Assembly (NCBI GenBank): GCA_037903475.1
Contig: JBAJFG010000615.1
Coordinates: 372,001-436,000 of the forward strand
Source of the DNA: Ancylostoma caninum
Taxonomy: Eukaryota > Nematoda > Chromadorea > Rhabditida > Ancylostomatidae
Direction: 5' to 3'
Length of the DNA stretch: 64,000 nucleotides
Every line of letters starts with the position of its first letter. The stretch's first letter is position 1. Of the stretch, positions 1 to 11,168 are shown piece by piece. The notes below the pieces were generated by a model that searched no databases, was not told the origin of the DNA, and saw only the letters and a program-made list of their open reading frames with translations. The translations under genes and the position numbers were made by a program.

Positions 1-655
1 AGTCTACAAGTAACTACTTCTGGCAAGCGACATACCAAGTAAGCACAACTTGCATAGAGACGTTTTGATGCGTCTCCGAAGATGCACAAGCTACCTGAAG
101 ATGACCCTTTGTGGACTAAACACCTCCGGATTGGTGGTAATGGATGCTGTAAATCTGAAAGGATTTTAGACCACTTTTTCTGGTCTTCTTCATCCAACTC
201 GTCATCCCAGTTAAGCTTTTTCATCCAGAGATCCTGAATGAAGAGCTTGGCGGATGCCATGTATGGAGTGAGGAGGCCTAGAGGGTCGTACGTAGAAGCG
301 TAGGCTCTAAGTGCGGTACGCTTCGATCTTACCTGTACCGTGGAGATCCTGATCGGAATGAAGAATTCATCCCTCACACAATCCCACGGAATTCCTAACA
401 GTTTTCCAGCAGTCGGTTCCTTGGCGTAGTCCTGTGGATCAATTGTGTTACGTGTGAGATGTGAAGAGCACAAGAATTCTCTGAGATTCATGTGCATGTG
501 TGAAAATGTAGACTTAGCCGATCTGTACTTACCTGTAGCTTCCTTATGAGAGGAAGCACCGAGAACGACGTTGTCTACATATGTGTTGCGCTCGATTTCT
601 CTCGAAAGAGGGGAATCGAGACGCTTAAGATAAAACCTTATAGCTGCCGCCAACA
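1..655 (-). CDS. BEL/Pao pol, second half of RT and start of RNase H (partial)
   Basis: About 218 codons stay open to the window edge. They begin with MLAAAIRFYLKRLD and continue through the polymerase YVDNVVLGA box, which carries catalytic aspartate in the second Asp position replaced by Asn, as in many Pao elements. Next come the thumb/connection region (RAYASTYDPLGLLTPY) and the FGDASKRLYASCAYL motif that begins the RNase H-like domain with its first acidic residue. This segment is in a different frame from the upstream RT half, so a one-base insertion near 655 separates them. It is cut by the start of the window. Confidence 0.85.
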
Positions 656-1509
656 TGAAACGGGGAAGATTTAACACCGAATGGAATTCTGGTAAAGCGA
701 AAGAAACGTAGGTTATCCTTTGATGGCGGTAATGACGGATCTTTTAACCAGAGGAAACGTGTGACATCGCGCTGTGAAACTTGCAAACGTACCTGATGGA
801 AGGCTTTTTCGACGTCTGCAGTGAGGAGGTATCTGTGCAAACGTGCTCGTATATGGATGCCGGCAATGTCTGGAAGAAGTGAGGGTCCTTCATGAAGACA
901 GTCGTTCAAGCTGGGTACATCCTTCATATGCGAGGATGCGTCGAACACTACACGGAGCTTGGTGGTCGAAGACGACTCCTTGTAGACAGCTTGATGTGGG
1001 ATGTAGTACACTAAAGGACTGTCAAACACGTACTCACCTACCTCTTCGATGAAACCGGAATCCAGATGTTGTTGGATCGCGGCACAGTAATTACTCCAAA
1101 CAGCGGGATTCTGACGTAACCTATGGAACTGGTCAAGCAGTCGACAGTATGCCAGCTGCTTGTTATCGCCAAGATGTGGATGAAGTTCTTTCCAAGGAAA
1201 CCTAACGTACAGATACCCTTCACTTACCTCGGACGTGCTCTCGAATTCTTCGAGGACACGTGTGTTGACGGTGTCTTCGTCTTCATGTGGATTATCTGTA
1301 ATGCCTAAACTTTCTAGCTTCCAGAGTCTGGACACGACGTCTTCATCGTCATCGTCTTCTTCAAGGAGTTGATATGTCCCGGCGGTTGTTCTTGGGGACA
1401 TGCCTTGGGAAAAAACGAAGCGCCTGAAATGACTGTCCCGAACCTGGTGTGGGTAAGGACTAACCCCGATGGAAGGCATACGGATGCCTCCTGGGTAACG
1501 ATGTTCCAA
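656..1509 (-). CDS. BEL/Pao pol, N-terminal half of reverse transcriptase
   Basis: The frame is open from within the protease end and encodes the linker typical of Pao elements (LWKLESLGI), then the start of RT. Visible RT landmarks are STTKLRVVFDAS, SLNDCLHEGPSLLPD and LLTADVEKAFHQVRL, the last holding the first catalytic aspartate. It ends at TRIPFGVKSSPF. After that motif the frame is lost: continuing gives a stop at 625, whereas the conserved continuation (MLAAAIRFYL) is found one base out of frame from about 655. No convincing independent start codon exists, so expression would need a frameshift from gag-protease or this copy is a pseudogene. Confidence 0.85.
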
Positions 1510-3794
1510 AAGTAGTCAATACCTATAAGAATGTCTGGCACTACAGTGACGGCAGTGTGGTAAAAAGGCAAATCGAAACCCGAATCTTGAATAAACTGAA
1601 TGTCTCTAGAGGACAACTGTGGTAAACGGCTACTACTACTTATGCAATTCCTAGTGTAGAGCATGAATGTCAAGAGGTTACTGTTATGATCTTGAAACGT
1701 AACCTTAACCGTACCTGATGACTCAGTTGTCGAATTACCTCCAAAGGTGACGAGCTTGAGTGGTTTCGCGTTGGAGATGTGGAGACCTAGTTTGTTCGCA
1801 ACTCTGATGGTGATAAAGCTGAGTTGAGATCCGGTATCGAGCAGTACCGTGACATCCTGAAAATGATCAGATACATCACGAACTTTTGCCTTTACCAACA
1901 TTAAGGTAGGGTGTGAATTTTGTTCGCCATAGGCGAACTGTGACTGTGCAAAGCAGTCAACGTAGTCTGCGTGTTCGCTAGTACCGACTGAGTGTTGAGT
2001 GAAGTCGATGTCGGGTTGAGATGTTGATGATCGATGATGTCTACGACGCTCCGATGAGGGAGAGCCGTGTTCGGGTTCTCTGTCCGGCAACTGGAAAGAT
2101 ACCGAACGAACCGGAGAACTCGATCTTGAATCCGAACGACTTCTGCGTGGGCTGCTTTCGCGCGTACGGTAGCTGCGATCACGAGAATGGTCTCGAGATC
2201 TACGACTATCACGCGCTGGACTCGATGCTGGTGACGAGTCTCTACGAGAGCTACGTCTAGCCCTAGTATCCTGTGATTCACGGCTGGATGACCTAAAATG
2301 ACCTGAAGGGGAACGTTGTCTGAAATGAGAATGACAAACAAGATGGTGATGATTTCCTCCACAGATCCTACAAGATGGGTAATCACAGCTGTCACGACGA
2401 TGTGGACGGAAACACTTGAAACATAATCTCTGCAAGGTGAGAATCTTTCTACGCATACTCACACGAATCCGTTGATCACAACGTCTGGACGAATGTGAAG
2501 ACGAATCACAGAAACAACACTTAGACGGCTCATATGTGACAGATGGTGACTTTGAACGAGAACGCGGACGTGGACTTGGACGTGAACGTTGACGCTCGGC
2601 ACTGTGATCTCTACTAGACACAGATACAGCTGGACGAGGACAGGAGAGTTCGAATTTCTCCCTTGATGAAATGATATTGTCCAGGTGAACCATCACTTGC
2701 TGAAGGTCAAAGTCCGTTCCACGTTGAAACTCTGCGTCATTCAGCTTCTCCTGTATTACCAGGGGAAACTTAGAACGCACGAGATCAATTATGGAAAGGA
2801 CCTTGTTCAGATCTTCGTAACGCTTTAGCGAATGAAGGATACCTGATATTCGGAACCATGTGCTACGCATATCTGAACCAACGTCTGACGCTGTCGGCAA
2901 CTCCTGTAGAGCCTGGTGGAGTAGGGCTCTATTCATCCTCGGGCAATCGTAACGTTTCTTCAGCGCACGGACCAGATGGTGGTAATTGTCCTGGCTGGGT
3001 TCCAGATCCTGTAGCACAGCTTTCGCGTCTCCCGTCAGCAAACTCTGCAAGTAGAGATATTTCATGTTGAGATCGATATTTTCGTCCTTGTGGACAGCTA
3101 ACTCGAATGAACACCAAAATTGCTGAAACTTAGTGATATCTCCATCGAACGTCGGCAACGCTAACTTCTCCAACTGGATGGACAAGTGCGGACGAGTGGA
3201 AACCTCATTGGTGTCAGCAATCGGCTTGTTAGAATTGGCCATTTGATGTCCAATCGGCGAAAGATGAAGATCTTCCAACTGTCTCACGGGATCGACCTGA
3301 AGATCTGCAACATGTGTGTGTGTGCGTTCCGAAGAACGCTGTGGGGTTGATTCTGTCGTCGTCCTACGAGTCTCCTCGCTGATGGCGGTCGCGAGCCTAT
3401 GGACACGGAGTGAGTGAAGTGTGTCGTTATCCGCATCGCAGTTAACCTGTAAAGTGTGAAGAAGGGATTCCGCCTCAACCTGAATTTGTGTCAGGTTGTG
3501 CTCGTTCACAAACGCGTTATAGGCCAACTGATCCTGTTCTGAACATGTAGGCGAAGCAACATGATAAGACAACACATTGATGCGCTCACAAAGGATGGAA
3601 AGAGCGGCTTTCACCTGGGAAATGTGGGAAAGGAAAGCTACATGACGCTCCTGGAGCTGATGGAACTGCTCACTAACGGAAGCGTCCGACACGTAAGGAT
3701 GTAACAGAGTAGAACTTACCTGTCCCATCGCTTCATTGAGGTCCTCGATTGCTGCGGTGATGCGAGTCGTGTACGTGGCGACGGTCGTAGCCAT
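1314..3794 (-). CDS. BEL/Pao Gag-protease polyprotein
   Basis: This is an 826-codon ORF from the ATG at 3,794; open frame continues upstream to 4,052 but the sequence there is leader-like. Residues 1 to about 160 are helical and polar. Residues 190-400 match the Gag-like domain of Pao elements (core with LALPTFDGDITKFQQFW). Residues about 425-485 hold three Cys/His knuckle-like clusters for nucleic acid binding. Residues about 495-580 are strikingly Arg/Ser-rich. The retroviral-type aspartic protease follows, with DTGS at about residue 653 and an ILIGIDYFW motif near 740. The product would form the particle and process the polyprotein. The last 65 codons overlap the pol frame. The family call is firm; activity of this copy is unknown. 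Confidence 0.88.
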   Translation of the reverse strand: MATTVATYTTRITAAIEDLNEAMGQVSSTLLHPYVSDASVSEQFHQLQERHVAFLSHISQVKAALSILCERINVLSYHVASPTCSEQDQLAYNAFVNEHNLTQIQVEAESLLHTLQVNCDADNDTLHSLRVHRLATAISEETRRTTTESTPQRSSERTHTHVADLQVDPVRQLEDLHLSPIGHQMANSNKPIADTNEVSTRPHLSIQLEKLALPTFDGDITKFQQFWCSFELAVHKDENIDLNMKYLYLQSLLTGDAKAVLQDLEPSQDNYHHLVRALKKRYDCPRMNRALLHQALQELPTASDVGSDMRSTWFRISGILHSLKRYEDLNKVLSIIDLVRSKFPLVIQEKLNDAEFQRGTDFDLQQVMVHLDNIISSREKFELSCPRPAVSVSSRDHSAERQRSRPSPRPRSRSKSPSVTYEPSKCCFCDSSSHSSRRCDQRIRVSMRRKILTLQRLCFKCFRPHRRDSCDYPSCRICGGNHHHLVCHSHFRQRSPSGHFRSSSRESQDTRARRSSRRDSSPASSPARDSRRSRDHSRDRSYRTRESSPRRSRSDSRSSSPVRSVSFQLPDREPEHGSPSSERRRHHRSSTSQPDIDFTQHSVGTSEHADYVDCFAQSQFAYGEQNSHPTLMLVKAKVRDVSDHFQDVTVLLDTGSQLSFITIRVANKLGLHISNAKPLKLVTFGGNSTTESSGTVKVTFQDHNSNLLTFMLYTRNCISSSSRLPQLSSRDIQFIQDSGFDLPFYHTAVTVVPDILIGIDYFWNIVTQEASVCLPSGLVLTHTRFGTVISGASFFPKACPQEQPPGHINSLKKTMTMKTSCPDSGS

Positions 3795-5345
3795 AACGTC
3801 CAAGGAGTATGCTTGCAGGGGGTAGTAACTGCAGAAAAATCCACCCAAAGTATCTAAAATGACAATTCGTGAATATACTATGCAAAGCCTATCCAACAAT
3901 GGCAGGTGGCCAATATGCGAACGGTATGAGCAGCAATAGTACAGGCGAATGCAACAAGGAATGCTGTGTATAATGATCACAAGCGACAATGCATGAGGCA
4001 CAAGGAATGCAACAGAGAGTGATGATTTACCACAAGGTTGCACGGAGCACAAGAACGGGATGAGAAACGACTACTGCCAGCGGGGCCAAAGTCTTAGATA
4101 ACGCTGCGGCGTGTTTAAGTGCAAGCCCCATCGACCATGAAGAACACAACAGACGAATACGTGCAGCACACGCCACTGCACCATGCGAGAGTAATCGCAG
4201 AAGGCGTTTTAGGATTTGCAACAAAAACCTGGCCAACAGAAAGGGACTAAGCCTGCCCTAGGGTCCGCGGTCACCTACCTCCTACGCTTGGATGGGAATT
4301 TTTTCTCCCTATGTAACACAAGCTGCAGATAGCGAGCCAAGTAGGTCTTAGCTGCAAAGCCCTGTTATCCCCTAGCTACCACTAGCCCTTGCCGAGTCCC
4401 ATCTACGAACCTATGACGTGCATAAGTTTTGCGCTGTATAGTTAGAGGTTGACTACAAAGCAGTTGTGCAGTGGGCTATGCGGGAGCAAACGCAAGCAGG
4501 GTCCGATCGCAATAACCAGACGCGGGTTTGCCATCCCCACGGCTGATCACAGTCCAGATGCACCATGTCGTGATTTCCCGGAGTCGCTCGCGCGTGGACT
4601 AGCAGACCCAGAACTAATGCATCGGTTGAGCAACTACCAGGAAACCCGCAACCTAATGCAGACGGGACATGTAACCCGCCAAGGCTGATAGCACGTTGGC
4701 TTGCGTCAGAATGCATGTATTCACCTGCCACGTAACTCAAGGCACAACTGCAGTGGAGGCCCCTAAGCTACCAACCATATCGAACACTCTAGTAACACAA
4801 CTAGCACCCGGGCATCCGAGGATGCACCAACACTGACTCATGTGACACAACAGTACGACACATGTGTTAATACAAGAGAGCTGCCACCATCTCCTGTCAG
4901 CGCTGCACATATGCAAGATGTTAACTGTACTGTCTATACAGCCGCCTCTCTGCGGCACACGTCTGTAGTTCTTGCTACACAACACGAACACATAAAACTG
5001 CCCAAATTCATGGCCCGCATAATACCATACACAAATATACAACATAAACACTAAAGGAAGGATCCAACCAACCCAGTCACTAGGGGTCATAGCAAGCACA
5101 AATCCTCGGCCGTTCGGACAAGCGGGCAGTGTGAGCCTGTGCTCAACGCCTCCACGCAGACCTTACAGACACCGAGTTACCTCAGACTTGGGGCTGCTCC
5201 TTTCCTGTTCCCGTGGCCTGTGTACTGGTGGAATCGACACTGTGACCATCATCTAACCATCTTCAAACCATCATCCGCTGACTGTAGGCAACCGCTCCCT
5301 TTGGTGGACTGACGACGAATGAACTTGTAGTACTGACGCGTCGGC
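3795..5345 (-). other. Leader/5' LTR remainder of the BEL/Pao element
   Basis: This is the untranslated stretch between the putative LTR promoter and the gag ATG. No splice-like or coding signal typical of a host gene was recognised. One ORF (ATG near 5,090 to stop 4,737) encodes a hydrophobic N-terminus followed by a Cys-rich segment, but nothing identifies it as an envelope or accessory protein. The LTR/leader boundary and the primer binding site could not be placed without a second LTR. Confidence 0.5.
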
Positions 5346-5377
5346 TATTTATACGTTTTCGGCGGAAGGGGCGGAGC
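5346..5377 (-). promoter_or_regulatory. Putative LTR core promoter (TATA box and GC box)
   Basis: On the minus strand the sequence reads TATAAATA (5,346-5,353) preceded about 20 bases upstream by a CCGCCCC GC box (around 5,367-5,376). Transcription would start near 5,315-5,322 and run into the leader and gag. The placement 1.5 kb upstream of the Gag start fits a retrotransposon LTR promoter. Evidence is motif and position only. Confidence 0.5.
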
Positions 5378-5560
5378 CTAATTTGGAGGAGCGTGGGGAC
5401 CATGCGCGCGCGACCTGGCTTTTCACAACGATGACGCAAAAGAGTTGCACGAAGTCGCAACACAGGTGTTTGCCGCTAGTGACCCTTACTGAGGATACTT
5501 GGAATTATCTTCCTAGAACCAATACTCTCTCTTAAGGATAAGCCACAGGTGGCCAAGTTT

Positions 5561-8500
5561 ACGAACTTTAGCTAAGAATAGACCGTTGGGTGGAATTAAC
5601 TGTCCCTTTTCGGAATTCAGCTAGGCGATGGAGGCTTTTTAGATGTGCAAAATTTCACTTAGCGTTATCAAATTGCCCTCGGCAGTTCTAGCAGAAGACC
5701 TTTCGTTTGACCCCATTTCCAATACGTGTGGGTTTCGGTAGCCTCCGAGGATACAAATCCCTTGACTTGGTGTAGGAAAGCTCACATGCAAGTAGGTTTT
5801 CTGACATTTTCTTGCCTAGGAAAGAAGTTAATGGTTCTGCGGTTTAAGAATTGGTGTAAATCTTGCTACTATTGGTCACAGAATGGCATTTTCTACTGCA
5901 CTTTATCTCTATTACGTACCTACTGAAGATACCTGAGTAAAGACATCCAATCTTGTTTGCAGTGAGAACATACGTGTTGTTTCTATCGCCAGATGGTCCC
6001 CTTAAGAGTCGTATGCACACGCAATTTGCTTTCACTGCCTGAACGATTCTGAATTGAAGATGAGCGCGTGATGCACCTGGCGCCTCTCTGGTATGAAAAT
6101 TGCGGACATCTCTTCTTATGGTACCGTCAAGGTCTCATGGTTGAACACGGTCGACTGGGATTCGAATGGTTTAGCAGCTGTGAAACATGGATACGCAGCG
6201 TCTTTTTTCTTGTAGCGTCGCTACTCTGCATGCGAAGTTTTGTACTGACGAAATGTGAAGTGCGGGTCAATGTTTATTGTGGACTTGTCATGATACAAGC
6301 ACTTCTACAGAAATCTAAAGATAAAAGAATGAAGAATAGAATAGCAGATGTCGCTGAAATCATTTTCTCATTCAACAAGTCGCGCCGCCACTAATTTGAC
6401 CGTGATTTTTTAAAGATTTTTCAATGCTTTTTGAATGCAATCGCTTGGTGAAAATCTCTGAGAGAGATGTAGAGCCCAAGAACAATCAACGATGTTCATG
6501 TCAGTGGAGCCTTATGCATCTGTGCAACACAAAATCATTATTTGAAGACACTCTTTTTAAAATGTGTAATAATACGTAGGATTTTGGCTTCTACTTCTAC
6601 CGTCGTTGTAATTGAGTGGTGATCACATATGTACTTACGAGGTAGGTGCGCGGACATGAGCTCCTATTTCAAGAGAAGACACGTGTGGTTAGCAGAGTTT
6701 TTTTTTTGATGAGGATGACGAATTTGTGGACATGAGAAAGCACAGTAACGCGACGCTCGCGCTGGAATAGCTGTCTTTTGCTGTCATAGCCTTGGCTAAT
6801 TGTTACTGTGTTTAACATTTCTTATCGGACCTGTAACGAAAATCCGAGAATATTGGTAGGATTAGGTTCAAGATAGCGACTGTAGCGCTCGGAGCGGTAG
6901 CGGGGTGTGAGTCCGCGAATTCGTCAGCTTCATCGAACATCCTTGACACCCACTAAATGGTGAAGTGCAGAGTCCTACATCGGTGATTTCTTACATTGCT
7001 TAGATGAGAGCTCCTACACAGACTGTATAACAGCAGAATGGCCGAGTGGAAAGTGCTGCCGACTCCCTGATTAGTGGCGAAAGTTTGGATACCACCCCTG
7101 GCCCTCGGACCTTGGCCTGCGAATCTACAGTACTATCCACTCTGCCATCCACTTGCTAAGCTGTAGGTGAGGATGAATCATCCTCTTGGTACTCTGGGTC
7201 TTGGGCGACTATTCAGTAGATTTAAAATATGCTCTGCAGCATTATGTTGGGCAGGCCTCATAATGATATAAGTCTCAGTTTGAATTAATAGCTTAATTTT
7301 GTGCACTTTCCTTGTTAGATGGTGGCTCAATGGTCAGTAAAAGTAATATTCGCAACCATATTCACAAGGAAAGCTTTGCAGCGTCCTGTGGCGGAATCAT
7401 GGACCCTTCCGGGAAAGTCCCAGCTATGTATCTGCTCTTCCGGATTGAGCGAGTTGCTCGGGCAAAATGTAGTGTAACTCGCTGTCTCTGACAAAACGTA
7501 TCATAGCTGACAGATGAATCTCGAACAGAGCTTGCTCATTCTTACTTAGAGAACTTGTCCATTTTGAAAGAGCGGGTAAGTCACAACGTTCCTGGGAAAG
7601 TGCATGGATACCGCCACTGGCGGAGATAGTAGGAGAAGGTGCGATCCCAATATTTTGTCACTACTGCAGCCTCTAGTAGAAATTAGTCTATCTTTGTTAA
7701 AAACTCACAATTATTTCGAGATACCGATGCTGAGACAGACACTGGAATTGCTTTTTTCTGCTGTCAGCAGGTTCAAGTTACACATATCTTGAGGTGGTGG
7801 TTGTGTCTTATCTTTTTTTTATGAGATGATGACTACTCCCCTGGTTGGGATTTTTCCTCCTCTTGGAGAAGAAACAATTGTTTTCAATGGGATCTCATTT
7901 CCATTGTCTGCCTCTTCGGCAAGAACCATCTGAAGACTTGAATTACTCGAAGAAATATAGAGCAAGTCTCAGAAGTGTACAGTTGGTCGAACTTTTATTA
8001 TGCCGTCATCGAAATTCGCCATGTAATGAAGGCTGACGGCTGTTGAATAAATGTAAGTCGAAGAACTTTCAACAAAAAGGTACTTGGTATTCCGCACAGC
8101 CCGTACTGACATCTCCGTGGCCGTTATGGTGCAGGAAGGCCAAAATGATCGTAACAATTGAAGACCTGGAATCGTGCAGTGGTTAAGAAGAGCTTTTCGA
8201 TTAGACTAGGACGCTACAGATGGTTCTCTGATTAGATTTTGGTTTGCCGGTTAGGAGTCGTTGATCATAAGGTTCCATTCATAGTACTTTACCAGTATTT
8301 CCCCAAGTTTGTTTGGTCAAGCCAACGGCTCCGGTCTTCGTCGTTGCCGAATCCAAGGCACAACATTGACTGGTGTGTAGACTCCAGACTCGTTTTCGTA
8401 ATAATCCTACCTTTTACGTACTTCCCGCGACAACATACCGAGAGTACTCGTGCAAATATGCATCAGATGTTTGAACAAGTTATTCTCATCGTCCAGTTTG

Positions 8501-8844
8501 ATGCATTAAGAAATCCCCCGGTCTGAGAGAACCTCCCTATGCCAGTCCCTCACAATGCTCGGTGCTTTTATGCCATAAGAGCAATATCGCTTCACAAGGA
8601 AGCCATGCATGATCGTTCTTTGTTCACATGTTCCGCTCAGAATTTTTGGACAATCTCTGCTGATCATAAAACGGCTGAGCAGCCAGATTAGTAACGATTG
8701 AGGAGCTGAACGAATGGGAACGTCAGCATGTTTGAAGTACGTAATTTTTACTGTTTCGCTGTGCAAATGTACTGAATTATGTTTCTTCCTTTCAATTGTG
8801 GTCCAGTAAAAAAGTGGTAGCAGAGATTTATGGGTGGGTGACTA
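5561..8844. other. Intergenic DNA without recognised gene
   Basis: No ORF here carries a recognisable domain or coding-like composition, including the 108-codon plus-strand ORF at 6,068-6,394. A tRNA-like relic lies at 7,033-7,145. Unrecognised short exons of the plus-strand gene ending at 10,996 could lie here. Confidence 0.5.
7033..7145 (+). other. tRNA-like relic or tRNA-derived SINE head
   Basis: The stretch begins with GCAGAATGGCCGAGTGG, an A-box of the Ser/Leu tRNA type, followed about 45 bases later by GTTTGGATACC, a poor B-box. The first nine bases pair with CCACTCTGC at 7,137-7,145 apart from one mismatch, as acceptor ends would. The spacing (113 nt) and weak B-box argue against a working tRNA. 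Confidence 0.3.
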
Positions 8845-9453
8845 TTCATACGAAAAGTAACTAACGAGGCCGTCTCGCACCTCGCTCGCACCTTGTTAAG
8901 AGCCAGCTGATTACCTCATAAATATACCCAAATTGATGGTTCTGATTAGCTTGATCCCTAAATGAGTGCGACTAGCCATTTCATAGACCTGGAAGTAGCT
9001 AGAATTTCGCTACAACAACTGGTCTGCTCATTTTCAAGCGTTCAAACTCTAGTGACAGTCAAAGTACTCTCCATCTGATGCGCGGCACTTATATTATAGA
9101 TATTTTTCCAGTGCTCAGAACGATTTCTAGGTCCATCTCACAGTTTTCTCCTCCACTAGAGTGAAAAGGGAAGATGGAGTTAGGAGCTTTCCATGGAATG
9201 CTTGCTTATACATCAAGCAAATCAAGCAAAACAAAAAAACTTCAAAAAAAAATCTCTTAAATTAAGTGAAGTGTGACGATGAGTTATTCTAGGAGTCAGT
9301 ATTTGGCAGGGTGACGGAGAGTTGTTCAAGTAGCCTGCGAGTGATCAGTATAGTCAAAAATCACCGGATGGGTATGTGGAAAGTTGGTAGCCCTTACTTA
9401 ACAAGGTGCGAACGAGGTGCGAGACGAGTCTCGCTAATTAGTTTTCGTATGAA
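8845..9453. mobile_element. Non-autonomous DNA transposon with ~55-bp terminal inverted repeats
   Basis: The left end (8,845-8,900, starting TTCATACGAAAAGTAA and ending CACCTTGTTAAG) is repeated as an imperfect reverse complement at 9,397-9,453. Both arms contain a CTCGCACCTCG core. The roughly 0.5 kb interior has no coding capacity. The structure indicates a MITE-like deletion derivative; the superfamily was not identified and no clear target duplication was seen. Confidence 0.7.
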
Positions 9454-10801
9454 AGGTCCCCCTCCCGAGATTTATGTCTTATGTTTCAAAATCAGCACAC
9501 CAATCAAAAAAATGTAAAATTTTTCTACTTGGTTTTCTTTCTTTCTTTCTTCTTTGAACATATAGAACTATAATGTAGTAAGAATAACTCGTTTTTGGAA
9601 CAAATTCAACTTAACCGTAAGAAACATTAGCAGGTGAAATTTTATTAAAGCTAGAGTAGATAACTATTAGTGAAAAACTTCCATCCGACTTATGATGCGG
9701 CTGCATTGATGGAGATTTTAAATGGAATTCCCTTCGCTTTGGATTCGTTCACATGGAAAAAATCGGATGCCAGAAGATTTATAAGTCCATTGAGTAGTTT
9801 GTGTGACATAAACAAGTCATTTCTATTCCTTCTCCACCCTGGTGTTTTTAGACCGAAAACTTCATTTTCTGAATTGATTCCATATGTTATATTGGTCTAA
9901 GTTGCCTCTCCAACTTAAAGTAGTTCACCCAACCTTTATTTCTTTTCTCAAGCTGGAGTCTTCTATAATACATAAGGCAGTTTTCCTCCGGTCGTTTTAA
10001 TAGAATTTTTGAAACAATTAATTTTTATCTGAAGGTAGCATCTATGAAAATCTTCCGCTCTGGGTTTGGCCAAATTCCGAGGTTTTGAAGAACTCATAGC
10101 CAATAGCAAGATGGTGGTGAGCATGTGAAAATTAAACGACAGCAGGGTACTGCTCTGCGAGGATTTGAATGCGTGGGCGAGGATGTTTCTGTGCATGGGT
10201 TGTCATATTTTCGAATGTTAAAGAGGTTTGAAAGGAAGGCTACGTGTGCTTGTGCAAGCGACTGAGACTGCGTTAGCTGGCGCATCGTTCAGCCGTTTTC
10301 CTATATCAAGGGGTGGCCATGGCCTTAGCTGGAGGTTGTTGACGGTTCTTCGTGTTGCACTCAACGTTTTTATACTCTGAACCATTTTTGAACTTTATTA
10401 ATCAATTACAAAGGACATGACTCTCTGAAGTGAAAATTTCCGTGACTGTTGCTTTTAGATTAGGAGCATACCAAGTTGATCGTTTGCAAACCGGTGATGT
10501 TCAAGACCACAAGAAATTTAGAAATCTTGCGGACAGTAACAGTAACTGCCTTGCTGGTGCTCAATGTGTTGAAAGAAAAAAAAGACTTTAAAATCTAATT
10601 TATGATTTAAAATAGTTAAAGAGGATTGAAAAATAATAAAAGATTCAAAGATTTAAAATATCACTACACTATTTCTAGCTGGACACACTTTGCAACTCGA
10701 TTAAGGAGCGGACTGACACTCAGAAACAGGTGAACCAGCATCGCTGGTGTTTTTTATTATTTGCGGACGAATTATGCTCATCTTATCATGGTTTCTTTCA
10801 G
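9454..10801. other. Intergenic DNA, no gene recognised
   Basis: The stretch is AT-rich with a short CTTT microsatellite near 9,536-9,555. It may contain upstream exons of the small plus-strand gene that follows, for example a donor-like CAG/GTGAAC near 10,730, but none could be established. Confidence 0.4.
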
Positions 10802-10996
10802 ATGCAACGATTCCGCGCGCTTCAGCGAGTGATAACAGCCTACAACAGAAGGAGCACGAAGTCGGTGGAGGAACTGCTCCACACTCCCCTGCAGGCCGGT
10901 CTGGCCGATGAGGAACCCGCCAGCAGCACACCAAAACTCGATCTCAGCGACAAGGTCATAGCGCAGGTCCCACAGTTCCTCGCAGAGGAGAAGTGA
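10802..10996 (+). CDS. Small hypothetical protein or terminal exon (64 codons)
   Basis: An acceptor (TTTCTTTCAG) ends at 10,801 immediately before an ATG, which suits either SL trans-splicing of a complete 64-residue ORF or a final exon with upstream exons. The product is charged and starts MQRFRALQRVITAYNRR, followed by an acidic middle and an LDLSDKVIAQVPQFLAEEK tail; the first 20 residues could be an amphipathic, perhaps mitochondrial targeting, helix. GC content rises compared with the flanks, and an AATAAA lies 20 bases after the stop. It is convergent with dapk-1, with about 0.7 kb between stop codons. I do not recognise a family. Confidence 0.5.
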   Translation: MQRFRALQRVITAYNRRSTKSVEELLHTPLQAGLADEEPASSTPKLDLSDKVIAQVPQFLAEEK

Positions 10997-11015
10997 TTGA
11001 ACATACACACATTGG

Positions 11016-11021
11016 AATAAA
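11016..11021 (+). terminator. Poly(A) signal of the small plus-strand gene
   Basis: AATAAA follows the TGA stop of the 10,802-10,996 ORF by about 20 bases, which is normal spacing for a compact nematode 3' UTR. Confidence 0.5.
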
Positions 11022-11168
11022 TCCTTCATTAAAGGTAACCCAACATTGACAACGTATCTTTGATATATTTGATATATCGCGTAAATACATACAACGTAAA
11101 GATGAATCTCTCTGCTCTAACAAGAAGAAAACACGAATAGAAGAATTGACTGGGTCTCGGTATCACAT

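Larger units (their letters stand above)
1..5560 (-). mobile_element. BEL/Pao LTR retrotransposon, 5' part, truncated by window edge
   Basis: Read on the minus strand, this block contains in order a promoter region, a long leader, a gag-protease ORF and the reverse transcriptase part of pol. Family features seen are a Gag of the Pao type, Cys/His knuckles, an aspartic protease with an LLDTGSQ active site, and an RT with LLTADVEKAFHQVRL and a YVDN box. RNase H begins near position 70, and the integrase and 3' LTR would lie left of the window. The outer end near 5,560 is a guess because no second LTR is available for comparison. The reading frame changes twice, between protease and RT (shared open stretch 1,314-1,509) and near 655, so the copy may be decayed or may use frameshifting. 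Confidence 0.9.
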
